This document shows positions 1 through 5,254 of a stretch of DNA of 12,701 nt, piece after piece. The notes below the pieces were generated by a model, which saw nothing but the letters and a program-made list of their open reading frames with translations, was not told where the DNA came from and searched no databases. Source of the stretch: an uncultured Saprospirales bacterium (GTDB lineage Bacteria > Bacteroidota > Bacteroidia > Chitinophagales > JADIYW01); assembly GCA_938008535.1 (NCBI GenBank), contig CALLKF010000042.1:1-12701 (forward strand), in the 5' to 3' direction. The first letter of the stretch is position 1; every line of letters starts with the position of its first letter. A program made the position numbers and the translations under genes.

Positions 1-1282
1 TCTGTACGGATTGCCTTAACCCTAAATGGTGTAAGGTGGCTTCTACAATAATTACAGCTCCATCTACAATTAAACCAAAATCAATAGCACCTAAACTCAT
101 TAAGTTGGCACTAACACCGAACACATTCATTAATGCTAATGCAAATAACATTGATAATGGAATAGCAGAGGCAACAATTAAACCTGCTCTTAGATTTCCG
201 AGAAACAACACTAAAACAAATATGACTATTAAAGCACCTTCAATAAGATTTTTCTCTACTGTTGATATAGCACGTTTTACTAAATCTGTTCTATCTAAAT
301 ACGCTTCAATTATTATGTCATCAGGTAATGATTTTTGTATGGTTATCATTTTCTCCTTGATGCGTTTTACAACCTCATTGCTGTTTTCGCCTTTTAGCAT
401 CATTACCACACCACCAACTGCATCTACTTCACCGTTATATGTCATAGCACCGTACCGAACAGCATTGCCAAATTTTACTTCTGCTACATCTTTAATAAAA
501 ATTGGTACGCTATTGGCATTACTTTTAACAACAATATTTTTTACGTCTTCTAATGAAGTAACCAAACCAACACCACGAATAAAATATGCATTAGGTTTTT
601 TGTCGATGTATGCACCGCCAGTATTTTGATTGTTTTTTTCTAAGGCATTAAAAATATCAGGTATAGTTATACCCATTGCTTTTAGTCGATTAGGATTGAT
701 GGCAACTTCATATTGCTTTAGTTTGCCACCAAAACTATTGACTTCTGCTACTCCTTTTGTACCATTTAATTGACGTGCTACAATCCAATCTTGCATGGTG
801 CGCAAATCCATTGCAGTATAGTTATTTTCACTACCTTTTTTGGGATGTAATACATATTGATATACTTCGCCAAGTCCTGTACTAACTGGTGCTAATTCAG
901 GAATGCCAACGCCTTTTGGTATATCTTCTTCTGCTTCTTTTAGTTTCTCATTAATGAGTTGCCGAGCAAAGTATATATCTACTTTCTCATCAAAGACAAC
1001 TGTTATAACAGACAAACCAAACCTTGATATACTTCTTGTTTCTTCAATATCAGGTAGGTTTACAATACTTTGTTCAATAGGAAACGTAACTAATTGTTCT
1101 ACTTCCTGACCTGCCAAAGTAGGACAAATAGTAATTATTTGTACCTGATTATTAGTTATATCAGGTACGGCATCAATAGGTAATTTTGTGGCACTCCACA
1201 AACCCCAAATAATAAGTAATAAAGTCATTAAGCCAATAATGAATTTATTTTTTATACTAAAATGAATGATTTTGTCTAACAT
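1..1282 (-). CDS. CusA/CzcA-family heavy-metal efflux RND pump, N-terminal part (cut by window edge)
   Basis: Inner-membrane proton-driven pump of the heavy-metal RND family, which exports metal ions such as Cu, Ag, Co, Zn or Cd through a tripartite envelope complex. About 427 residues are visible, read from an ATG at 1282; the frame stays open to the window edge. Residues 8-27 form the first membrane helix. They are followed by the family signature ATKLPIDAVPDITNNQVQI and a periplasmic porter region. The TM4 signature GAIDFGLIVDGAVIIVE carries D401, D407 and E414, matching the spacing of the proton-relay residues known from CzcA (D402, D408, E415). Family members run about 1,030-1,050 residues, so over half lies left of the window, where the adaptor and outer-membrane genes may also be. 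It lies 89 bases downstream of the small Cys/His-rich gene on the same strand. The metal cannot be assigned from this part; naming cusA or czcA would be a guess. Confidence 0.95.
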   Translation of the reverse strand, partial: MLDKIIHFSIKNKFIIGLMTLLLIIWGLWSATKLPIDAVPDITNNQVQIITICPTLAGQEVEQLVTFPIEQSIVNLPDIEETRSISRFGLSVITVVFDEKVDIYFARQLINEKLKEAEEDIPKGVGIPELAPVSTGLGEVYQYVLHPKKGSENNYTAMDLRTMQDWIVARQLNGTKGVAEVNSFGGKLKQYEVAINPNRLKAMGITIPDIFNALEKNNQNTGGAYIDKKPNAYFIRGVGLVTSLEDVKNIVVKSNANSVPIFIKDVAEVKFGNAVRYGAMTYNGEVDAVGGVVMMLKGENSNEVVKRIKEKMITIQKSLPDDIIIEAYLDRTDLVKRAISTVEKNLIEGALIVIFVLVLFLGNLRAGLIVASAIPLSMLFALALMNVFGVSANLMSLGAIDFGLIVDGAVIIVEATLHHLGLRQSVQ

Positions 1283-1340
1283 AGTTAAAATTTAATAATC
1301 GTGAATAATGCCGTATCGAATGAATCAATAAGCATAAAAA

Positions 1341-1357
1341 GCATTACAGCGTAATGC
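1341..1357 (-). terminator. Terminator-like hairpin between the small gene and the RND pump gene
   Basis: GCATTAC and GTAATGC form a perfect 7-bp inverted repeat around a 3-base loop. On the minus strand it is followed at once by five T residues. It lies between the stop of the small Cys/His-rich gene and the start of the pump gene. The stem is AT-rich and short, so it may act as a partial terminator (attenuator) that lowers pump mRNA relative to the upstream gene. A regulator-binding palindrome is an alternative. Confidence 0.4.
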
Positions 1358-1371
1358 AACAGAATAAACGA

Positions 1372-1683
1372 TTAAGAAATTTTAGGTGGCTGCCAAATAC
1401 TGGCACTAAATTGAGAGCTAAATGTTTGATTGTATATTGCTATACTTTTATTAAAGATTTCAGGCTTTAAAATAGTTTGTGCTACTGGATAATTAATTTT
1501 ACTTGTAACAGGCTGACCGCAACAAGCACAAATACAAAACGGCGTACAATTTTCGTTTTCGTGCTTGTGGCTGTTATGAGATTGTTCAGATTTATTTCCC
1601 TCATCACATTCAACACTATCGCTACACGGCGCAAGTGAAAGCACCAAAATGTATATGCTAAATATGATTGTGAAAAATTTCAT
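1372..1683 (-). CDS. Small exported Cys/His-rich protein (DUF6660-like), probably metal-related
   Basis: A 103-residue protein with an N-terminal hydrophobic export signal (MKFFTIIFSIYILVLSLAPC). Next comes a metal-ligand-like cluster: C20, C26, H36, H39, H41, C46, C50, C52, C54 and C55, including CTPFCICACC. The tail ends ...SIWQPPKIS. I recall such proteins ahead of czc/cus-type efflux genes in Bacteroidota, probably the family named DUF6660; that name is from memory and unchecked. A role in binding or sensing metal in the periplasm is inference. The frame could begin 18 bases upstream (1701), but a TATATTTG promoter box at 1689-1696 overlaps those codons, so the ATG at 1683 is preferred. 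It is a poor lipoprotein candidate, because the residue before C20 is proline. It is probably co-transcribed with the pump gene. Confidence 0.7.
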   Translation of the reverse strand: MKFFTIIFSIYILVLSLAPCSDSVECDEGNKSEQSHNSHKHENENCTPFCICACCGQPVTSKINYPVAQTILKPEIFNKSIAIYNQTFSSQFSASIWQPPKIS

Positions 1684-1688
1684 TGAGC

Positions 1689-1717
1689 CAAATATAGACA
1701 AAAATAAGTAAAGTCAA
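1689..1717 (-). promoter_or_regulatory. Bacteroidota-type promoter for the metal-efflux operon
   Basis: Read on the minus strand, TTG (1717-1715) is followed after 18 bases by TATATTTG (1696-1689). This matches the TTG / TAnnTTTG consensus of the main Bacteroidota sigma factor exactly. The box ends 5 bases before the ATG at 1683, so transcription should start at or next to the start codon. Confidence 0.75.
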
Positions 1718-1775
1718 TTCTAATATGTGTTAACGGTGGTTTACAATTTATTAATATTGTGTGCCGAAATTAGAC

Positions 1776-1806
1776 TTGATACATTGAATACAATGGAGTA
1801 GTTTTG
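1776..1806 (+). promoter_or_regulatory. Bacteroidota-type promoter for the HTH-integrase genes
   Basis: TTG (1776-1778) is followed after 20 bases by TAGTTTTG (1799-1806), an exact TAnnTTTG box. The spacing equals that of the promoter at 9081-9112. It points away from the metal-efflux promoter. The start codon it serves is at 1941, leaving a leader of roughly 125 bases. Confidence 0.6.
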
Positions 1807-1822
1807 GATAAATAAAGAAACT

Positions 1823-1889
1823 CCAGGAATTAAACCCAAACCTATTGTCCTGGTTCTTAACACTTTGTATCTTTAATACATGTTAAGAA
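1823..1889 (+). promoter_or_regulatory. Two back-to-back hairpins in the leader of the HTH-integrase genes
   Basis: Hairpin 1 pairs CCAGGA (1823-1828) with TCCTGG (1848-1853) around a 19-base loop. Hairpin 2 begins at the next base: TTCTTAACA (1854-1862) pairs perfectly with TGTTAAGAA (1881-1889), and inside it TGTAT (1866-1870) pairs with ATACA (1876-1880) around a 5-base loop, leaving a 3-base bulge. No T-tract follows, so it is not an ordinary terminator. It could be a regulatory RNA leader, an operator for the HTH protein, or part of a recombination site. The sequence does not decide between these. Confidence 0.5.
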
Positions 1890-1940
1890 GGTTAAATGCT
1901 CTTATGTGTAAAATAACAACGAATCAAATTCATTCACCAA

Positions 1941-2303
1941 ATGTCAATCGGTGCTGAATCTCCACTAATTAGTATTAGTGAAATTGCTGCAATCTTAAAG
2001 AAGAAAAATGATGCAGCTATCAAATGGCTAACAGAACATAAAGTTTCAATTCACAAGTTCGGTAAAAGCAGCCATGTTTATAAGATTGATTGGTTAATTC
2101 TATTAGGTAAAATCTATGCTAAAGAATTAAGAAAAACCTATCCGAATACATGGTCAGATAAATACCGAATGATTGAAAAAAATGAAATCATATCAGGTAT
2201 GGTAATACATGAATTGGCTTCTGAAAAAGCATGCTTGCCAACAACGGTGGTTAAACCGATAAATAACAATGATAAAACATTTTTAAAAAGTATAACAAGA
2301 TGA
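1941..2303 (+). CDS. Helix-turn-helix protein, possible excisionase/recombination directionality factor
   Basis: A 120-residue protein. Residues 10-55 (ISISEIAAILKKKNDAAIKW... through KSSHVYKIDWLILL) look like a short winged helix-turn-helix of the MerR/excisionase type: an 'is-element' helix, a recognition helix, then a strand pair and a closing helix. The rest is basic and poorly conserved to my eye. Its stop overlaps the integrase start (ATGA at 2300-2303), so the two are probably translationally coupled. A small DNA-binding gene next to a tyrosine recombinase commonly encodes an excisionase or a regulator of integrase expression, but the order here (regulator first, overlapping) fits either. 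An in-frame TAA at 1914 bounds the start, and ATG 1941 is the only ATG after it. I see no clear ribosome-binding site. Confidence 0.7.
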   Translation: MSIGAESPLISISEIAAILKKKNDAAIKWLTEHKVSIHKFGKSSHVYKIDWLILLGKIYAKELRKTYPNTWSDKYRMIEKNEIISGMVIHELASEKACLPTTVVKPINNNDKTFLKSITR

Positions 2304-3595
2304 AAAAACTAAAATTACCAAAGAAGCCTTATACTGGCATGAAAGTATATTGCAATATCTGCAAGAAAGATAACGCAGGTTGTTCACATTATGACGAACA
2401 GAATTATAGAATCAGAATTCACGTCCCTAATACAAAGAATAGAGTTAAAGTAAAAATCTTTGATACTGACGATTACAATGATGCCGTCGTACAAGCAATT
2501 GAATTTAAAAAACAACTTAATGCCACGAATTATACTCGCATAAAGGTCACAACGGACGGCAATGATTATTCATTAGCTGGTGCGCTATTAAAGTATAAAA
2601 ATTACCTTGAAGGCAACCATGAATTAGAGCAAAATAAGAAGTCGGTCTCTAAAGGTCATATAAATGAATCTCTAAGATTCTGTAAGTTTTTTGCTGGAGT
2701 AATTAGTGAAAGAATAAACATACACAATATAAGAGTGATGGATATAGATAAATATGATGTATCTGATTTTTATAAGGCATTAAAGAAAAAGAAGTATGAA
2801 GGGAAAACATTCAATAAGTGTTTGGCAGCATTGAAAAGGTTTTTTAAATACCTAATAGATGTAGAAGAGATTGATATGAAAAACCCGTTTGCAGAATATG
2901 AATCTAAATCTGTTGCTAAGAAGAATATTATCTCCATCTCAAAAGAAGAATTTTTAAGTATCATTAATGCTGTTGATACAGCAAGTCCGTATCAACAATT
3001 AGGTGGCAAGGGTGAGGTTAAAAACATGTATAAAGACTATCTAAAGATTGGATTTTGGCTGTGTCTATATACTGGTGGCAGACGAGAAGAAGTCGTCAAC
3101 TTGAAATGGAATGATATGGTAATGACAATAAGCGGAAACCTATCGTTTGAAGTCCATAATCTAAAAGTCAATAGAAGGAATAATAACGATGATGCTAAGA
3201 AATACTTTCCAATATATCCTGATTTTGCCAATCTATTGTATGAATTAGGTTATCCTGATAAAATCAATCGCAACGGATATATTCTACATCCTGAAAGAGT
3301 GGAATCGGCGCAAACTATAATGGATGCCTTGTCAAAAGCATTTACACATTATAGAATTGCAGCAGGTATTAAAAGAGATATTAGTTTGAGTACACTACGA
3401 AAAACATTCATAAGTTGGTTAAATGAAGCTGTCGGCGTAGAAACTGGCTTGTTAACTTCACACACTACCGAAGATGTATTAAAAAATCATTATATAGATT
3501 CTCAAATTGCATCTGCGATTGATAAAGCAACACATAATGTTAGAATTTTTGGTAAAGATGATTTAGATAAACCTCACTCCGCATCCTCACTCTAA
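2300..3595 (+). CDS. Tyrosine recombinase (phage/ICE-type integrase) with N-terminal CCCH motif
   Basis: A 431-residue site-specific recombinase that cuts and rejoins DNA through a 3'-phosphotyrosine. The likely catalytic set is R261 (in YTGGRREEVVNLKW), a beta-turn lysine (K289 or K300/K301), R367 (in SLSTLRKTF), H388 (in LLTSHTTED) and the nucleophile Y398 (in LKNHYID). The residue usually occupied by His in box II (HxLR) is S364 here. A SAM-like core-binding domain spans about residues 90-190. Residues 18-30 hold C18-x2-C21-x6-C28-x-H30, a possible zinc knuckle ahead of an arm-binding-like beta region. It overlaps the upstream HTH gene by 4 bases and ends 70 bases from the 3' end of a tRNA gene, a typical position for the integrase of an element inserted at that tRNA. 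Its length fits Bacteroidota ICE and phage integrases. It looks intact. Confidence 0.93.
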   Translation: MKKLKLPKKPYTGMKVYCNICKKDNAGCSHYDEQNYRIRIHVPNTKNRVKVKIFDTDDYNDAVVQAIEFKKQLNATNYTRIKVTTDGNDYSLAGALLKYKNYLEGNHELEQNKKSVSKGHINESLRFCKFFAGVISERINIHNIRVMDIDKYDVSDFYKALKKKKYEGKTFNKCLAALKRFFKYLIDVEEIDMKNPFAEYESKSVAKKNIISISKEEFLSIINAVDTASPYQQLGGKGEVKNMYKDYLKIGFWLCLYTGGRREEVVNLKWNDMVMTISGNLSFEVHNLKVNRRNNNDDAKKYFPIYPDFANLLYELGYPDKINRNGYILHPERVESAQTIMDALSKAFTHYRIAAGIKRDISLSTLRKTFISWLNEAVGVETGLLTSHTTEDVLKNHYIDSQIASAIDKATHNVRIFGKDDLDKPHSASSL

Positions 3596-3632
3596 AAATT
3601 AGCATTTCGTGCAAAAAAAACACTAAAAAGAA

Positions 3633-3657
3633 AAACCCTCTGATAATCAGAGGGTTT
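3633..3657. terminator. Strong bidirectional intrinsic terminator between integrase and tRNA
   Basis: AAACCCTCTGA and TCAGAGGGTTT form a perfect 11-bp stem around a TAA loop. On the minus strand the stem runs into TTTTTCTTTTTAG, a strong U-tract suited to ending the tRNA transcript. On the plus strand TTTCTT follows, enough to help end integrase transcription. Confidence 0.85.
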
Positions 3658-3664
3658 CTTAAAG

Positions 3665-3738
3665 TAGCGAGAAGGAGAATTGAACTCCTGACCTCAGGGT
3701 TATGAATCCTGCGCTCTAACCATCTGAGCTACCTCGCC
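3665..3738 (-). tRNA. tRNA with CAU anticodon (tRNA-Met, or tRNA-Ile2)
   Basis: A full cloverleaf reads on the minus strand: acceptor GGCGAGG with TCTCGCT, D-arm GCTC...GAGC, anticodon loop TTCATAA (anticodon CAT, plus-strand 3702-3704), 5-base variable loop, T-arm AGGAG-TTCAATT-CTCCT, discriminator A. CCA is not encoded. The first acceptor pair is G-U, the last is G-U, and the innermost anticodon-stem pair is A-C. It lacks the three-G-C anticodon stem of initiators, so it is elongator Met or the lysidine-modified Ile tRNA; these cannot be told apart safely by eye. Its 3' end faces the integrase gene. Confidence 0.93.
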
Positions 3739-3759
3739 ATGAAATCGTAATTTCGAGGT

Positions 3760-3768
3760 GCAAATGTA
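3760..3768 (-). promoter_or_regulatory. -7 box of the tRNA promoter
   Basis: Minus-strand TACATTTGC matches TAnnTTTG and ends 21 bases before the first tRNA base, a fitting distance for a short 5' leader. I see no clear TTG -33 element at the expected spacing. Confidence 0.5.
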
Positions 3769-3847
3769 CAATTTTTAAATTAATTTGTAACTATATTTTC
3801 TTTAAATCTCTTTTTTTTGTAATCTTGTACTATAAAGTTTTTTATAA

Positions 3848-4159
3848 ATGAATATTCGTGCTTTTAATACTGATACTAAATTCAATGAAGATGTTGATGT
3901 TTTGGAAGAAATTGAAAATGAGGTAGAATTTAGTCATCAATTGGTAGTTTACAATGATGATGTAAATACATTTGATTGGGTCATTGAATCATTAATGGTA
4001 ATTTGTAATCATACACACGAACAAGCTACACAGTGTTCGATGTTTATCCATTTTAAAGGAAAATATGCTGTTAAACATGGCACAGAAATAGAACTCATTC
4101 CTATGAAAGATGCTTTACACGACAGAGGAATTTCTGCTGTTATCGAATCTTGTAATTAA
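3848..4159 (+). CDS. clpS: ClpS, N-degron adaptor of the Clp protease
   Basis: ClpS is a cytoplasmic adaptor that binds proteins with bulky N-terminal residues (Leu, Phe, Tyr, Trp) and hands them to the AAA+ unfoldase of ClpAP-type proteases. The 103-residue length is standard. The core shows LVVYNDDVNTFDWVIESL (N36, D37 and D38 equal the NDD loop that grips the N-terminal amine) and MFIHFKGK, where H68 corresponds to the pocket His of the E. coli protein. The first 28 residues are an acidic, flexible-looking extension, as expected for delivering substrate into the unfoldase. The next gene, 5 bases on, makes the substrates ClpS recognises. The ATG is preceded by an AT-rich stretch without a clear Shine-Dalgarno, usual in this phylum. 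No clear promoter box was found in the 109 bases between it and the tRNA. Confidence 0.93.
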   Translation: MNIRAFNTDTKFNEDVDVLEEIENEVEFSHQLVVYNDDVNTFDWVIESLMVICNHTHEQATQCSMFIHFKGKYAVKHGTEIELIPMKDALHDRGISAVIESCN

Positions 4160-4164
4160 TTATT

Positions 4165-4845
4165 TTGCCTATTTATTTATTGAACGAAAAATTGCAATTT
4201 CCATCTGTTGAAGGTGCAGAAGATGGTATTGTTGCAGTTGGTGGCGATTTGTCTTCAGAACGAATTTTATTAGCATATCAAAATGGAATTTTCCCATGGT
4301 ACAATGAAGGTGAACCGATTATTTGGCACTCACCTAATCCTAGATTCGTGTTGTTGTTAGATGATTTACATATTTCAAAACGAATGAAACGTGTCATCAA
4401 TAAAAATGAATTTTCATTTACGCTAGATACCGATTTTAGATTTGTCATTCATGCGTGTGCCACCGCAAAACGCAGCGAACAAGATGGCACTTGGATTACC
4501 AATGATATGATTGAAGCATATTGTAAACTGCATGATTTAGGTTTCGCACATTCAATAGAAGTTTGGAAAAACAATGCAATTGTTGGTGGAATTTATGGTG
4601 TTAGTTTAGGTAAATCTTTTTTTGGTGAATCTATGTTTCATACTGAATCAAATGCTTCGAAATTTGCATTTATTAAATTAGTTGAAATTTTGAAATCAAA
4701 GCAATTTCATTTTTTAGATGCACAGGTTTTTACCGAACATGTGTCAACTTTAGGTGCAAAAGATATCGACCGAAAAGATTTTATAAATAGACTAGAAAAT
4801 AGTTTACAACATAAAAGTTGGATAGGCAAGTGGACGATAGTTTGA
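4165..4845 (+). CDS. aat: Leucyl/phenylalanyl-tRNA-protein transferase
   Basis: Aat transfers Leu or Phe from aminoacyl-tRNA to the N-terminus of proteins that begin with Arg or Lys, making N-degrons for ClpS. The 226 residues match the family (234 in E. coli). Visible motifs in order: FPSVEGAEDGIVAVGGDLS (12-30), GIFPWY (41-46), WHSPNPRF (54-61), GTWIT (108-112), AHSIEVW (128-134), GGIYGVSLGKSFFGESMFH (141-159) and DAQ (185-187). E155 and Q187 sit where the E. coli enzyme has its catalytic E156 and Q188. The start is TTG at 4165, giving MPIYLLNE, the usual family N-terminus; no in-frame ATG lies between the clpS stop and the first conserved motif. With only 5 bases after clpS, the two are clearly one operon. 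The weak start may keep Aat below ClpS in amount (inference). Confidence 0.94.
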   Translation: MPIYLLNEKLQFPSVEGAEDGIVAVGGDLSSERILLAYQNGIFPWYNEGEPIIWHSPNPRFVLLLDDLHISKRMKRVINKNEFSFTLDTDFRFVIHACATAKRSEQDGTWITNDMIEAYCKLHDLGFAHSIEVWKNNAIVGGIYGVSLGKSFFGESMFHTESNASKFAFIKLVEILKSKQFHFLDAQVFTEHVSTLGAKDIDRKDFINRLENSLQHKSWIGKWTIV

Positions 4846-4906
4846 CTGTCAAATATTACTAAATTTTTATGTTGATAAAATTGATGCAGATTTACAAGAG
4901 TTTGTT

Positions 4907-4914
4907 TAAATTTG
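4907..4914 (+). promoter_or_regulatory. Possible -7 box for the small membrane protein gene
   Basis: TAAATTTG is an exact TAnnTTTG match ending 17 bases before the ATG at 4932. The nearest TTG (4881-4883) is 23 bases upstream, longer than the usual 17-20, so the promoter is uncertain. Confidence 0.4.
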
Positions 4915-4931
4915 TATAAAATTATCGTTTT

Positions 4932-5165
4932 ATGCCAAAAATGACCAAAGTATTCGGAGCAATTTTATGTGTTTTAGGTTTTATATATGTAACTGTTTCA
5001 GCTTTTTTATACTTAAATAGTTCTGCACATTTAGATTACAATACAGGAAAATTACAAACAATGTCGCAAGCTGGTGTATTTTATTATGCTATGTTTTCGT
5101 TCATTATTTTTGCATTTGGTGTAATATTGGCAAAAGATAAAGTTTTAAATAACGATCATCATTAA
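4932..5165 (+). CDS. Small two-helix membrane protein of unknown function
   Basis: A 77-residue protein that I do not recognise. Two hydrophobic stretches can be seen: residues 6-28 (KVFGAILCVLGFIYVTVSAFLYL) and about 48-67 (AGVFYYAMFSFIIFAFGVIL). A short polar loop (NSSAHLDYNTGKLQTMSQ) joins them, and a Lys/Asp/His tail (AKDKVLNNDHH) follows. By the positive-inside rule both ends are probably cytoplasmic and the loop periplasmic. It follows aat on the same strand after 86 bases with its own likely -7 box, and a terminator comes 35 bases after its stop, so it may be a single-gene unit. ATG 4941 (codon 4) is an alternative start. Function unknown. Confidence 0.65.
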   Translation: MPKMTKVFGAILCVLGFIYVTVSAFLYLNSSAHLDYNTGKLQTMSQAGVFYYAMFSFIIFAFGVILAKDKVLNNDHH

Positions 5166-5200
5166 GATGATTGTTTTGTTTTCATGGTTATAAGTTTTTG

Positions 5201-5225
5201 TCCTCGAAGTATTTCGAGGATTTTT
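5201..5225 (+). terminator. Intrinsic terminator after the small membrane protein gene
   Basis: TCCTCGAA (5201-5208) and TTCGAGGA (5213-5220) form an 8-bp stem around a GTAT loop, followed by TTTTTG on the plus strand. The minus-strand side lacks a T-tract, so it should not end mnmA transcription efficiently. Confidence 0.85.
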
Positions 5226-5254
5226 GTTTGAATAGCTTATGTATGAAGCGAAAT

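Noticed and set aside
36..629. Long plus-strand open frame (197 codons) near the left edge, with another at 903-1109
   Set aside because: Both lie antisense to the RND pump gene, whose minus-strand translation gives clear family motifs throughout. The plus-strand translations are Thr/Ser/Ile-rich shadow sequence.
1732..2252. Direct repeat AACGGTGGTT at 1732-1741 and 2243-2252 as possible attachment or arm sites
   Set aside because: Only 10 bases, two copies, one inside a coding region; chance is likely and it is unrelated to the tRNA end.
2770..3231. Two 64-codon minus-strand frames inside the integrase gene
   Set aside because: The integrase frame is continuous and carries its catalytic motifs here; the antisense frames show no recognisable features.
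4841..4853. Palindrome TTTGACTGTCAAA over the aat stop codon
   Set aside because: The single-base centre cannot form a hairpin loop, and no U-tract follows. As an operator it would sit oddly at a gene end.
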